The position numbers and the translations under genes are program-made. DNA of 64,000 nt from Gammaproteobacteria bacterium (GTDB taxonomy: Bacteria; Pseudomonadota; Gammaproteobacteria; HTCC5015). This document shows positions 33,371-43,385 of this stretch, in pieces (position 1 is the first letter of the stretch; each line of letters starts with the position of its first letter). The stretch is from the NCBI GenBank assembly GCA_028284675.1, contig JANQRI010000032.1, positions 62,001 to 126,000 of the forward strand. Reading direction: 5' to 3'. The notes under the pieces are model-generated. The model saw only the letters and a program-made list of their open reading frames with translations. It ran no database searches and was not told the origin of the DNA.

Positions 33371-33802
33371 ATGAAAGCAAGATATATAGCTAAATGGTCG
33401 GTTCTAAGCTGTTTTCTGCTTTATTCGGTTGCAGCACATTCAACCACTGGCCTTGGTGCATTAGACGGCCTGGAATATATCTGTGTGCTTGCTATGGGTT
33501 TGGGCTTTTTCCCGATTTTTATTGCATTTGTGCTGGGGCAGCGCTTTGCTTTTGGTGGCTTGGTAATACAGGCTGTTCTTTTGCCGGCATATCTGATACT
33601 CATTACAGGGATTTTTTTTGGGGCGGCTTTTCTGAGTGAATCTCATCTCCAGGGTGTTGGTGGCTGGATGCTGGCGGTTGGCGCAGTACAGATACTGGCA
33701 ATTATTGGACTAAAAAAAACCAGTATTGGCCATCTGACTGATAATAAATCGCCAGACGCTGCATCCACTCAACCCGATACGCCTGAGCGGCATACAGACT
33801 AG
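33371..33802 (+). CDS. Membrane protein with signal-like N-terminus, 143 aa
   Basis: A hydrophobic N-terminus ending near VAAHST could be a signal peptide; three or four further TM segments follow (about residues 32-52, 58-82 and 98-112). The last 30 residues are polar and Asp/Thr/Pro-rich. No recognised family. Plus-strand, 58 bases after the GNAT gene. Confidence 0.65.
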   Translation: MKARYIAKWSVLSCFLLYSVAAHSTTGLGALDGLEYICVLAMGLGFFPIFIAFVLGQRFAFGGLVIQAVLLPAYLILITGIFFGAAFLSESHLQGVGGWMLAVGAVQILAIIGLKKTSIGHLTDNKSPDAASTQPDTPERHTD

Positions 33803-33914
33803 TTCTACCATTAAGGAAATCAGTGTTAAATATATAACTAAGATGGTCGAGATATTTGCAATAAATGTAAATGTATTTGAAGTTTAATCCTGTTAACTTC
33901 AGAGGGAGAGGAAG

Positions 33915-34397
33915 ATGTCAGAAGAATTTTCATTTAATGCGAGCTTTGAAATTAACTCTAAAGAATCAATGGAATTGTTGAAGCAATTGGAAGCTTGCTT
34001 TAACAGTGAACAATATGATTCGATTCAAGGTATTCTTTCCGGTTCCAACTTCAATTTGGAAGCTGAACCGGTCACAGAAAAACTTAAACGCTTATTCCCT
34101 GAATATTCTGAATATAGGGATTATTTTGATGGGAACCTGCTGACGGGGCTCATGGAGACGGCACAGGAAGATCATCCTCAGCTTACAGTGGAAGGTGAAG
34201 AGCAATGCAAGCTGTCTATAGAAGGTGTTGACCATACCGCGCCCGATTTTTGTACATTTTTTATGGTTTTATTAAGTTCTTTAGATTTATCAAATTTGTC
34301 AGGCAGCGCGCAGTCCGATTATGGCTGGTCAGCGAAATGGACAGACGAAGATGGTGAATTGGTGGCACACTTCGAACATCCTGAAGAGGAATATTGA
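33915..34397 (+). CDS. Acidic soluble protein, 160 aa
   Basis: Strongly acidic, with no signal or TM. Mixed secondary structure; contains FSFNASFEINSKESMELL, AEPVTEKLKRLFPEY and SDYGWSAKWTDEDGELVAHF. The ATG at 33915 follows AGAGGGAGAGGAAG. Unrecognised. Ends 13 bases before the esterase gene, suggesting an operon, although the two look unrelated. Confidence 0.7.
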   Translation: MSEEFSFNASFEINSKESMELLKQLEACFNSEQYDSIQGILSGSNFNLEAEPVTEKLKRLFPEYSEYRDYFDGNLLTGLMETAQEDHPQLTVEGEEQCKLSIEGVDHTAPDFCTFFMVLLSSLDLSNLSGSAQSDYGWSAKWTDEDGELVAHFEHPEEEY

Positions 34398-34410
34398 AAG
34401 CGTGTGAAAA

Positions 34411-35397
34411 GTGCTAAAAACTCCAGGCCAATCAGCATATATTCGAATACTTGTTTTTTCAGGGTGTCTACTGATTCTAACCGGCTGCTTTAGGACTGCT
34501 TCGGAATATGATGCCTCAGAAAAAACGCAGGTGCAGGGGTTCACTGAGACATTACGTCATCAAGGCATCGAGCGCAGCTATCATATCCGCTTACCCCAGG
34601 GGTTCCACAAGGGTGAATCATTTCCGCTGGTATTGGCTTTGCACGGTGGCGGTGGTGAAGGGCGAAAGTTTGATCAAGGCACGCAAGGTACGCTGAGTGA
34701 TGCTGCCGACAGGCGGGGTGTTGTTCTGGTATTTCCGGAAGGTGTGAATAAGCAATGGAACGACGGTCGTACTGAAATATTTAAAGGCAAAGCCTATGAT
34801 GATGTTGGCTTTATAGGCAAAATTATAGATACGATGGTGAATAATTATGGCATTGATAGCCGGCGTATCTATGCCACAGGCATCTCGAACGGTGGTTTTA
34901 TGTCGGTACGTCTGGCGATGGATTTATCCGATAAGATTACAGCCGTGGCTCCGGTGACAGCGCAGCTTTCAAAAGCACTTGAAGGCAAGATGCCGGAACA
35001 ACCGATCTCTATTATGATTATCAATGGCACCCAAGACCCGCTGGTGCCTTTTAATGGTGGTCATATTCGTTTATTCAGGTTCGGCCGTAGTCGCGGTGAA
35101 ATTCTCTCGACTACTGCGACGATCGAGTATTTTCGTCGTCATAATGGTTGCGCGACCACACCTGAGAGGAGTAGGTTTCAGGATACGGACCCGAATGATG
35201 GCATGGAGGTTGAAATGGAGAAATACAGCGGTTGTAGAAACGGCACTGAAGTTGTGCTGGTGAGAGTCATTGGTGGTGGGCATACCTGGCCCGGTGGTAA
35301 GCAATACCTTAAAAGGATAGTGGGCGGAGTCAGCCGGGATATCAATGCCAGTGAGCTGATTATTGATTTTTTCCTGGGCCACCGCTCTGTTCGTTAA
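34411..35397 (+). CDS. Secreted PHB depolymerase/feruloyl-esterase-like lipoprotein
   Basis: 328 residues from a GTG start. The lipobox LILTGC follows a signal peptide. Alpha/beta-hydrolase fold of the LpqC/COG3509 group: oxyanion region LVLALHGGGGEG, nucleophile elbow GISNGGFMS, acid in INGTQDPLVPF and His in GGGHTWPG. The family includes PHB depolymerases and acetylxylan/feruloyl esterases. A surface-exposed location on the outer membrane is likely. Substrate undetermined. Confidence 0.88.
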   Translation: MLKTPGQSAYIRILVFSGCLLILTGCFRTASEYDASEKTQVQGFTETLRHQGIERSYHIRLPQGFHKGESFPLVLALHGGGGEGRKFDQGTQGTLSDAADRRGVVLVFPEGVNKQWNDGRTEIFKGKAYDDVGFIGKIIDTMVNNYGIDSRRIYATGISNGGFMSVRLAMDLSDKITAVAPVTAQLSKALEGKMPEQPISIMIINGTQDPLVPFNGGHIRLFRFGRSRGEILSTTATIEYFRRHNGCATTPERSRFQDTDPNDGMEVEMEKYSGCRNGTEVVLVRVIGGGHTWPGGKQYLKRIVGGVSRDINASELIIDFFLGHRSVR

Positions 35398-35460
35398 AGG
35401 TAACGGCATGCGATAATTGGGCAGCGCTTTATTGCCTTTTATAATGTATTATCAAGCCCT

Positions 35461-35475
35461 GATACGGTTCGTATC
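35461..35475 (+). promoter_or_regulatory. Perfect 15-bp palindrome ahead of the RND operon
   Basis: GATACG-GTT-CGTATC, 45 bases upstream of the adaptor gene, in an AT-rich region containing TATTATA. Candidate operator for an unidentified repressor or activator of the efflux operon; the window has no adjacent regulator gene. Confidence 0.5.
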
Positions 35476-35519
35476 CTATTATATTTGAATCTGCAGTTTA
35501 AAATAAAAGAGAGCTGACA

Positions 35520-36596
35520 ATGCTTCGTTTGTTCACAATATTTCTATTCATCCTCCTTTCTACGTTTATTACAGCGTGTGATCGCAGCTCGGAAACCGAG
35601 GAGGAAGCCCCATTGCGGATGGTAAGAACTTTCTGGGTCGCAAATGGGGATATGGATAACTGGTATGAGTTCCCCGGTGTGGTTGAAGCGGCTCGTGAAG
35701 CGGATTTAAGTTTCCGTGTGTCCGGTCAGCTAAAAAAGCTTTCAGCAAGAGAGGGGGATCGGGTTGAAAAAGATCAGTTGCTGGCGCAGCTCGATGCCAC
35801 TGATTACGATATTCAACTGAACAGTCGTCAAGCTGAATATAATAAAGCGGATGCCGACTTTAAACGTGCAGAAAAGTTGGTCAATACAGGTGCAATATCA
35901 CGTGCCGATCATGAACGGCTGAAATCACAATGGGAGACATCCGCTGCGGCTCTGGCAGCCGCCCAGCAAAATGTTGCGTACACTTCATTGAAGGCACCGT
36001 TCAGCGGGCGCATTGCGACACGGCATGTGGAAAATTTTGAGGAGGTTAGCGCCAAGCAGACTATTTATACACTGCAGGACCCTTCTGCCATCACAATTAG
36101 GATTGATGTCCCGGAAAGCATTATGATTCGTGCCAGGGAGAATACTCGGCCCGAAGCCTATGCGGTATTTGCGCAGATTCCTCAACGTAAATTTTCTTTG
36201 ATCCTGAAAGAGGTTTCAACCAAAGCCGATGTGCAAACCAGCACTTATGCGGTAACTTTTGATATGCCATTGGTTGATGAGCTGAATATTTTGCCGGGCA
36301 TGTCAGTGACTGTTTATGGCAGGCCTGATAACTCGAACCGTGTTGATGAGGGTGTTATTTCGGTACCGGCTCATACGGTACTTGAAGATATTAACGGGCG
36401 CTTTGTTTTTGTAGTTAAGCGTGAAGCTGATGGCAAAGGCACAATAGAAAAGCGCGCGGTGACCATTGGCGAACTGACGGATTCGGGGTTGACCGTGACC
36501 AGTGGTTTACGAATAGGAGATGAAGTGGTGTCTGCCGGGATGAGCAAAATGACCGACGGACTTAAAGTAAGGTTGCCTGCGGAGGCTGCTCAGTGA
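35520..36596 (+). CDS. RND efflux periplasmic adaptor lipoprotein
   Basis: 358 residues with the lipobox FITAC. HlyD/AcrA layout: a barrel-sandwich half READLSFRVSGQLKKLSARE, a coiled-coil hairpin (residues about 95-150, YNKADADFKRAEKLVNTGAI), then a lipoyl half TSLKAPFSGRIATRHVENFE and membrane-proximal domains. Links the inner-membrane pump to an outer-membrane channel; no TolC-like gene is here, so a TolC elsewhere is presumed. The stop overlaps the pump's start. Confidence 0.93.
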   Translation: MLRLFTIFLFILLSTFITACDRSSETEEEAPLRMVRTFWVANGDMDNWYEFPGVVEAAREADLSFRVSGQLKKLSAREGDRVEKDQLLAQLDATDYDIQLNSRQAEYNKADADFKRAEKLVNTGAISRADHERLKSQWETSAAALAAAQQNVAYTSLKAPFSGRIATRHVENFEEVSAKQTIYTLQDPSAITIRIDVPESIMIRARENTRPEAYAVFAQIPQRKFSLILKEVSTKADVQTSTYAVTFDMPLVDELNILPGMSVTVYGRPDNSNRVDEGVISVPAHTVLEDINGRFVFVVKREADGKGTIEKRAVTIGELTDSGLTVTSGLRIGDEVVSAGMSKMTDGLKVRLPAEAAQ

Positions 36597-39500
36597 ATAT
36601 CACCCGCTTTGCGATTGAAAACAGCCGTTTGACGCTGGTGCTGTTATTTGTGGTGATTGTTACGGGGGCACAGACTTTTTTTACGATGCCGCGCGCTTAT
36701 GACCCGGGTTTTATTATCCGTGCCGCACAGGTTTTAACCCATTTCCCCGGTGCAAGTCCGGAGCGGGTTGAGCAGCTGGTATCGGCGCGCCTTGAGGAGG
36801 TCATCAAGGAAATTCCTGAGCTTGATTTTGTAAACAGTGAATCACGTACCGGTATTTCAATTATCACGGTCAATATCAAGGCAAGTTATACCGAGATGCG
36901 CCCGATTTGGGATAACCTGCGCAGGAAAGTGGAAGAGATTGAAACCGATATGCCGGACGGGGTTATCGGCCCGTTTGTGAACGATGAGTTCGGTGATGTT
37001 TATGGCATTGTTTTTACCATTTCAGGTGAAGGGTTTAACTATACTGAACTCAATAGTATTGCCGAAGATATTCGCGATGAACTGCAGCGCCTGCCTGATG
37101 CAGCAAAAGTTGATATTCTTGGTGAACAGGAAGAGCGCATATTTATCGAATACGATAATTCGAAGCTGGCCGAACTGAACCTTTCGCCATATCAGCTCTC
37201 CCAGTCTTTGGCGAGCCGTAATATCGTTATATCCGGAGGCAGCTTTACACTGGAAGATGAGCGTATTGCGCTGGAGCCCAGTGGTAATTTTGAATCCATT
37301 GACGATATTAAACACACCGTGATACGTGTGCCGGGGAGTGATCGTCTGCTATACCTGAAGGATATAGCGCATGTTACTGCGGGTTATGTTGACCCACCCG
37401 AATCATTAGTGCATTCCTCCGGTACCCGTTCGCTGGCATTAGCCATTGCGATGCGTGAAGGCGGTAACAATATTGCGCTGGGTGAACAGGTCAGTGCCGC
37501 ACTCAAAGGGTTTAACTTAAAGTACCCTTATGGCATCGAGTTCGATGTTGTCAATTTCAGCCCTGCTGAAGTTGATAAAAAGGTCAGCGATTTTGTGAGT
37601 AATCTGCTGCAGGCTGTGTTGGTCGTCAGCCTGGTTATGCTGGTCAGTTTGAAATTGCGAACCGGTCTGATTGTCTCCAGCCTCATTCCGATCAGTATGC
37701 TGATGAGTTTGATCGTAATGTCGATGTTTAACATCGGCCTTGACCAGATTTCCCTTGCGGCATTAATTATAGCGCTTGGAATGCTGGTGGATAACGGTAT
37801 CGTTATGTCTGAAAACATTATGGTGCAGATGGAAAAAGGTAAAACTGCGATGCAGGCTGCGGTGGATTCAGCCGCTGAATTGCGGATACCTTTGCTTACC
37901 GCCTCATTGACCACGGGAGCGGCATTTTTGCCGATTTATCTGGCTGAATCTGATGTTGGTGAATTTACCGCCTCATTGTTTAAAGTGGTTACCATAACTT
38001 TGCTGTGTTCCTGGGTAGTTTCAATGACAATAATTCCCATGCTTTGTGTTTCTTTTCTAAAAGTGAAACCGAAGCAGGAATCATTTAGCAGTACATTCTA
38101 TACGATATATCACCGTATACTATCGGTTTTGCTGCGTCACAGAACAGCAACCCTGGCAGGTATCACAGTGCTTGGCCTGGTAATCGTTATTGTCGGGTTC
38201 CAGTTTTTACCTAAAGTTTTTTTTCCGCCCTCCGATCGACTCTATTTTAAGGTTGAACTTGAGTTGCCGACCGGTACCGATATTACAGCCACCCAGCGGG
38301 TTGTTTCGGATTTCGAAAACTTTATACAGCAGAAGCTGACATTGAATGAAACACGCACTCACGGTGTTACCAACTGGATCAGTTATATCGGTAATGCCGG
38401 TCCGAGGTTTATCCTGTCTCATAACCCCAAGCCTTCCAGCCCGGGTTATGCCCTGATGGTCGTGAATGTGAATTCAGACGAGCACGTCGGCAGCTACATG
38501 CAGCAACTTCAGCGCTACGCAATCGAGCATCATCCGGATTTGGAAATCAAAACACGCCTGATTGAAAATGGGCCGGCAATTGAAAACCCGGTGGAAGTCC
38601 GGCTGTCGGGCACGGATATAGATACCTTATTTCATGAAGTCGAAGCTTTGAAACAGAATATGAAAGAAATCGGTGGCTTAACCAACATCAGCGATGACTG
38701 GGGACAACGGATTAAAAAGCTGGTTATCCGGATTGACCAGGCTCGTGCTTTGCGCGCAGGTGTGACCAGTGAGGATATTGCAGTGTCACTACAAGCGGGT
38801 ATGAGTGGCCTGACGTTAACCGAATATCGCCGGGGAGAAGATATTATTCCTGTTTTATTGCGTTCCAATGCGGCTAATCAAAACGATATCAGTAAAATTG
38901 AATCTCTGGCTGTTTACGTGCAATTCACTGGAAAATCTCTTCCGCTCAGGCAAGTCGCTGATATTGAGTTGGTATGGGATGTGGCCAAAATTCTGCGTCG
39001 TAACGGTCTGCGGACTGTTACCGTGGGTGCGCAACTGCAGGACGGCGTGACTGCTGCGGAAAAATTCACGCAATTAAGCCCCTGGTTCCAAGAGCGTTTT
39101 CCCAGTGAGCGGACAGACATACGTTTTGCACTGGGTGGTGAAAGTGAAACTTCCGGAAAAGCCAATCAATCGATTGCTGATAAGCTGCCTGTTGCAGGCT
39201 TTATTATTTTGCTGTTGCTGGTCGGACAGTTTAATTCCATTCGTAAAGCCGGAATAACGCTAATGACGATTCCTCTTGGAATGATTGGCGTTATTCTTGG
39301 ATTGCTTGCGGTGAACTCTTTCTTCGGCTTTATGACCCTGTTGGGTATCGTGTCACTGGCCGGCATTGTGATTAACAATGCGATTGTATTACTTGAACGT
39401 ATTCAGATAGAGCTCGATAACGGTCTTGAGCATATGCAGGCCATTCTTTCCGCTGCGCAACAACGTGCACGGCCTATATTGCTGACCACTGTCACTACTG

Positions 39501-39649
39501 TGCTCGGTCTTCTCCCGCTGTACATCAGCGGCGGTGAGATGTGGGAGCCTATGGCGGTCGCGATTATGGCCGGGCTGTTATTTTCGACAATAATGACGTT
39601 GGGCGTAATACCAGTGGTTTATGCTGCTTTATACAGGGTTAAACCATGA
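36593..39649 (+). CDS. RND efflux pump, HAE-1/AcrB-like inner-membrane subunit
   Basis: 1018 residues, near the usual 1020-1050, from a GTG that overlaps the adaptor stop. N-terminal TM (RLTLVLLFVVIVTGAQTFF), then two large periplasmic loops and twelve TMs; conserved GMLVDNGIVMSENI and GIVINNAIVLLERIQ segments. TM4 has the Asp of the proton relay in IALGMLVDNGI. It resembles MexD/MdtB-like or organic-acid/drug exporters; substrate cannot be read. Confidence 0.93.
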   Translation: MNITRFAIENSRLTLVLLFVVIVTGAQTFFTMPRAYDPGFIIRAAQVLTHFPGASPERVEQLVSARLEEVIKEIPELDFVNSESRTGISIITVNIKASYTEMRPIWDNLRRKVEEIETDMPDGVIGPFVNDEFGDVYGIVFTISGEGFNYTELNSIAEDIRDELQRLPDAAKVDILGEQEERIFIEYDNSKLAELNLSPYQLSQSLASRNIVISGGSFTLEDERIALEPSGNFESIDDIKHTVIRVPGSDRLLYLKDIAHVTAGYVDPPESLVHSSGTRSLALAIAMREGGNNIALGEQVSAALKGFNLKYPYGIEFDVVNFSPAEVDKKVSDFVSNLLQAVLVVSLVMLVSLKLRTGLIVSSLIPISMLMSLIVMSMFNIGLDQISLAALIIALGMLVDNGIVMSENIMVQMEKGKTAMQAAVDSAAELRIPLLTASLTTGAAFLPIYLAESDVGEFTASLFKVVTITLLCSWVVSMTIIPMLCVSFLKVKPKQESFSSTFYTIYHRILSVLLRHRTATLAGITVLGLVIVIVGFQFLPKVFFPPSDRLYFKVELELPTGTDITATQRVVSDFENFIQQKLTLNETRTHGVTNWISYIGNAGPRFILSHNPKPSSPGYALMVVNVNSDEHVGSYMQQLQRYAIEHHPDLEIKTRLIENGPAIENPVEVRLSGTDIDTLFHEVEALKQNMKEIGGLTNISDDWGQRIKKLVIRIDQARALRAGVTSEDIAVSLQAGMSGLTLTEYRRGEDIIPVLLRSNAANQNDISKIESLAVYVQFTGKSLPLRQVADIELVWDVAKILRRNGLRTVTVGAQLQDGVTAAEKFTQLSPWFQERFPSERTDIRFALGGESETSGKANQSIADKLPVAGFIILLLLVGQFNSIRKAGITLMTIPLGMIGVILGLLAVNSFFGFMTLLGIVSLAGIVINNAIVLLERIQIELDNGLEHMQAILSAAQQRARPILLTTVTTVLGLLPLYISGGEMWEPMAVAIMAGLLFSTIMTLGVIPVVYAALYRVKP

Positions 39650-39736
39650 AATTTAATCTATTGAACAAGACACATATTAAAGCAACAGGCCGGGTATCGA
39701 GCTTCTGCCGATACACTAAAATAACCGGATAAATCC

Positions 39737-39800
39737 TCTGATTAGTCCTAATTAATGATTGAAATCGATTTTTCCGATTTTAATATATACCCTCGCATAT
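39737..39800 (+). repeat. Degenerate partial copy of the dispersed repeat
   Basis: Begins GATTAGTCCTAATTAATGAT and continues TTGAAATCG; only the first third aligns to the family. It lies in the 271-base gap between the RND pump and the next gene. Weak. Confidence 0.3.
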
Positions 39801-39920
39801 GATGTATTTATCGGGCAAAAATAATGTGTTCGGTTTTTGCACTGTAAGGAGGTTTTTGTCTGGCTCCATGAGCTTTTAGTCTAAACCGGTAGAAACGGGT
39901 CGGGTTTTTTAGGAGGAACT

Positions 39921-40475
39921 ATGGTTGGTTTTATGAAAGAGCTAAATATGCAAATTCTAATATTCATAATTTTAATAGGGGCTTTATATTTGGGGTTTAG
40001 AGACTGGTCTTCTGATGAGGAAAAGGCTACCAGGAGCCAGGTGAGTAAATGGGCAGAAAAATTAGACAGAAATGTTAATTCGTCTGGGGTTTATATTCAA
40101 TGGGAGTCAGATACATTGCCCGAAAATGATGCATGGGGTACGCCTCTGAAAGTGGATTACAGAAATGAAGGTCTTGCTGAGTTTGTTTATGTAAAGTCGG
40201 CAGGAGAAGATTTAACATGGGATACTGAAGATGATTTGCAGTCTTCAAGAATGCAACTCAATGCTAAAGGGATTGGTGTAGGAATAAAAGAAAATACGGC
40301 AGAAGTTGCAAAAGAAGCAACAAAGGGCATCGCCGAGGGTGTGAAGGAAGAGACCGGTAAAGCAGTTGATGCCGCTAAAGAAAAAACCAAAGAAGTTACG
40401 TTGGCAGCAAAAGAAAAGGCATGGGGGTTTTTTAACGGCTTAAAAGGGGATGCCTCAAAAGAAACAGAGCCTTAG
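39921..40475 (+). CDS. Membrane-anchored protein with GspG-like domain and LEA-like tail
   Basis: 184 residues with a strong AGGAGGAAC ribosome-binding site. N-terminal TM (residues about 10-25), then DAWGTPLKVDY and SAGEDLTWDTEDDL, which mimic the C-terminal calcium loop of GspG major pseudopilins. From residue 120 the sequence becomes repeats of A-K-E/D-x-A-x-K (KEATKGIAEGVKEETGKAV and AAKEKTKEVTLAAKEK), an amphipathic helix like LEA group 3 proteins. The prepilin peptidase site is not evident. Unusual chimera; function unknown. Confidence 0.7.
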   Translation: MVGFMKELNMQILIFIILIGALYLGFRDWSSDEEKATRSQVSKWAEKLDRNVNSSGVYIQWESDTLPENDAWGTPLKVDYRNEGLAEFVYVKSAGEDLTWDTEDDLQSSRMQLNAKGIGVGIKENTAEVAKEATKGIAEGVKEETGKAVDAAKEKTKEVTLAAKEKAWGFFNGLKGDASKETEP

Positions 40476-40563
40476 TCATAGTATATAGAAAAAACCTTGT
40501 TATAGCCTCGCAAATACACTCAGAAGGAGTTTATGTGCCGGAGTTTATAATGCTGCCTTTTAT

Positions 40564-40666
40564 ATAGTCCAAAATGACGATTGCAATCAATATGTTGTAT
40601 CGCTAGGATATCGATAAAATAAACAAGCTTTATTAATACCGTTAAAAAAAGAAAAAACGGCTGTTT
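40564..40666 (+). repeat. Dispersed intergenic repeat, copy F
   Basis: Reads ATAGTCCAAAATGACGATTG, CTAGGATATCGATAAAATAA and AAAAAAGAAAAAACGG, matching copies A and D with more substitutions. Located between the LEA-like gene and the next membrane gene. Confidence 0.65.
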
Positions 40667-40700
40667 TTTGGCATTTTGGATGTCTGCTGGAGTGAAACCC

Positions 40701-41138
40701 ATGCTTCGGAAATATGCCCTTATTTTATTCGCTGTAGGAGGCGTAAGCCATTTAATTCTGGGTCTGGTTTATGTCACTGCAGATGAATTTATGTCTTATC
40801 ATGGGCAGGCATTATTAACTGACTGGGGTAGTCTGGATAGTAACTATAAGACTTTATTGCTGGCCCTGATTAGACTGGCCGGCGCCGGCGCTTTGGTCAC
40901 AGGTTTGGTTAATCTGGCGCTTGTTATTTATTTTTTCCGTCGCGGCTACTCAACGTTAATTTGGTTACTGCCGGTGACAGCTTTGACTTTTCAATTAGTA
41001 ACGAATTATGTGGTCTATTCAGTATATGTTAATACGCCCGGTGAACCGCCATTAGTGCCGGTAAGCCTGGGAACAGTTGTTTTGCTTTTGGCGACCACAT
41101 TACTAATAGCCGGTATGCGAGGCAAACATGAGCAGTGA
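40701..41138 (+). CDS. Four-TM membrane protein, 145 aa
   Basis: ATG at 40701 with CTGGAG upstream; an in-frame ATG at 40668 lies at the end of repeat copy F and is less likely. Four TMs (about residues 8-28, 50-78, 84-104 and 115-135). Similar in layout to the DUF4345 family. The stop overlaps a GTG of the next gene (GTGA), so the two may be coupled. Confidence 0.7.
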   Translation: MLRKYALILFAVGGVSHLILGLVYVTADEFMSYHGQALLTDWGSLDSNYKTLLLALIRLAGAGALVTGLVNLALVIYFFRRGYSTLIWLLPVTALTFQLVTNYVVYSVYVNTPGEPPLVPVSLGTVVLLLATTLLIAGMRGKHEQ

Positions 41139-41161
41139 AAATAATTCAGTTGGGGATATTT

Positions 41162-42196
41162 ATGTATACGGATGAAGATTTAAATCTGGCGATTAAAAAA
41201 GGGGTTTTTACGAAATCATCTGTCAAGGAGTTTAGAAATCTGATATTAGCATTAAAGGGTTCGTCTTCTGTTGATGAAGAACATTTTAAGCTAATTGGCC
41301 GTTTTAACGATACTTTTATTGTGATCGCGTGTGCGCTGTTGCTTTTTTCCTCTCTTTGGATATTAAAATCCATTAATGACAGTTTAGGGTTTATAGTGTT
41401 CACGGTTTTGTCTTGGTATTTGTCACAATTTTTTATATTTAAAAAGAAAATGGCGCTCCCGGCTATTTTTTTAACATTATCTTTCGTGGGGGGAGTCTTT
41501 GCATTATTTCTTTCCTTTTTTTTCTTTTCCTCAGAAGAAGCGTTTATCGCTGCCAGTGTAGCATCAATAATTGCTGCTTATGTCCATTGGTCACATTTTA
41601 AAGTTCCCATTACAATCGCAGCCGGTACAGTAGCGATTCTGGGCCTGCTGGTTTCAATTGTTTTCAATATATTTCCCGATGCAAGAAGCTGGATGTTACT
41701 TATCATGCTTATATGCGGTCTCGCATCATTTTCATTCGCGATGTATTGGGATTCTTCTGATAGAAACAGAAAAACACGCCGCTCTGATGTGGCTTATTGG
41801 CTGCACTTCCTTGCGGCGCCGCTGATTATTCATCCGGTTGTTTCGCATCTTGGAGTGCTCAGTGGAGATGAAAGTATAAGTAATATGATTGCTATTGTTA
41901 TTTTATATATGGTAATGACTTCTATATCAATTATTATAGATCGACGTGTGTTTATGGTTTCTTCACTGCTTTACATGCTTTATGTAATTACAGTTTTTAT
42001 TAATACATTTGGTGGAATAGGCTATAGTTTTGCGTTAATGGGCGTTGTTATGGGGGCAACACTTTTATTATTGTCAGCTTTCTGGCGTCGGATTAGGCGA
42101 TATATGTTTAAAGTACTCCCAGATAAAATAAAAAATCATATTCCAAAAGTTGATGCAGTTTATAAATACCGGAGCTTTTACAGGCGAGCTAACTGA
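41162..42196 (+). CDS. DUF2157/DUF4401-like multispanning membrane protein, 344 aa
   Basis: Start taken at the ATG at 41162, where the typical MYTDEDLNLAIKKGVF beginning sits; a GTG at 41135 overlaps the preceding stop and is the alternative. A soluble N-terminal helix-turn segment of about 45 residues, then about ten TMs with short loops. The block SDVAYWLHFLAAPLIIHPVV is conserved in similar proteins of unknown function. No transport motif. Confidence 0.75.
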   Translation: MYTDEDLNLAIKKGVFTKSSVKEFRNLILALKGSSSVDEEHFKLIGRFNDTFIVIACALLLFSSLWILKSINDSLGFIVFTVLSWYLSQFFIFKKKMALPAIFLTLSFVGGVFALFLSFFFFSSEEAFIAASVASIIAAYVHWSHFKVPITIAAGTVAILGLLVSIVFNIFPDARSWMLLIMLICGLASFSFAMYWDSSDRNRKTRRSDVAYWLHFLAAPLIIHPVVSHLGVLSGDESISNMIAIVILYMVMTSISIIIDRRVFMVSSLLYMLYVITVFINTFGGIGYSFALMGVVMGATLLLLSAFWRRIRRYMFKVLPDKIKNHIPKVDAVYKYRSFYRRAN

Positions 42197-42394
42197 TATG
42201 CTTATCAGGTATACGGTATTAACTCAAATGCTCTAAAATAGTTATTGGAGGCAATGAACCGGACTAATAATTATCCAGAGTATTATATGGTTGTGGAGAG
42301 TGCCCGGGCCGGTGTTACTCGCCCTTAAGAATATTGCTAATCGGCTTGGTTGTTTTTGCTGCTGTTAGTCTGGATGCTTATGGAGGTCGGCAGT

Positions 42395-42904
42395 ATGAGT
42401 AAGCGCACCTGGGATCTTTTCGTTGAGCTTCGAAAAGAGCTCGTAGAGAGTCAAAGGATCCGGTCACAGATTCTGGGGTTCAAAATCACGTTTGTCAGTG
42501 CTTTTGTGGCGTTGTTGGAGGGCTCTGATTCAGCGAAAATTTTGTTTGTGATTCCGGCATTTGCGTCAATATGCTTTGATTACATAATCCATAGTTATAG
42601 TTTTTCCATCAAGCGAATTGGTGGATATATTCGAAATCATATTGAGAAACAACTTATCAAAGATGGTGAGTTTGATCAGGATTTTGTAAGCTGGCAGTGT
42701 TATCTGCAGAACCCTGAGACAAAGCAAAATCTTGTTCTATACGGCAATTTCGGTTTTACATTGTTGGTTTCAATTGTGGCCGGCTATGCGTTGTGGTCTC
42801 CATTTCTTCCGGTCTTTACGCCTATGCTGATAGCGGCTCTGGTGATTGCATTATTTGCAGATATTTATGCCTATCTTTCCCCGCGAAAATTAGGCGAATG
42901 GTAG
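42395..42904 (+). CDS. Unknown membrane protein, 169 aa
   Basis: Start at the ATG at 42395, after GGAGGTCGGCAGT. Soluble helix (residues 1-25, WDLFVELRKELVESQRIRSQ), TM pair at about 30-60, a charged middle, then another TM pair at about 112-155. Layout recalls small membrane proteins with an amphipathic leader; no family identified. Confidence 0.6.
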   Translation: MSKRTWDLFVELRKELVESQRIRSQILGFKITFVSAFVALLEGSDSAKILFVIPAFASICFDYIIHSYSFSIKRIGGYIRNHIEKQLIKDGEFDQDFVSWQCYLQNPETKQNLVLYGNFGFTLLVSIVAGYALWSPFLPVFTPMLIAALVIALFADIYAYLSPRKLGEW

Positions 42905-43385
42905 AGACTTGATATGTGAGGGGTAGAGGAACAGTCTTAAAACTTTGTTGGTGATTTTCCAATTTGCGTGAATATTTCCATGTATAAGTCATATAAGTAT
43001 GTATAATAACTAGGGTAACAGCTGGCTTTACAGGACAGTAGTTTTAAAAAAACATTAAGGATATTTTCTATTTTATTGATTTGAAAGGGAAAATCGAAGT
43101 CTTTTTGTTTCTGGTTGATGTGACCTCAGGCAAGGGCCTTCTGGCTAAAATACACATTAACCAGGCTAAGTTCGCGATATTAAGCTGAATTCGGGCGTTG
43201 AATAAGCATCAACAGCAGATAAAAGTTTTGTGATCTTAACAAAGTTATCGATTGATTTTAAATTGATCTTCGTCACACAATCTTGTTACAAACCTAGTAC
43301 TGAAGACAAGTTTATGGTTACATTCCGCATGTTGTAGATTATTATTTAGCAGATGGAGTAAGAATTAATACATTTAAGAGGTTTT
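42905..43385 (+). other. Intergenic region of 481 bases
   Basis: No open frame of interest and no recognised repeat. AT-rich in the second half; it probably contains the promoter of the response regulator gene. I see no clear sigma-70 hexamers with good spacing. Confidence 0.4.
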
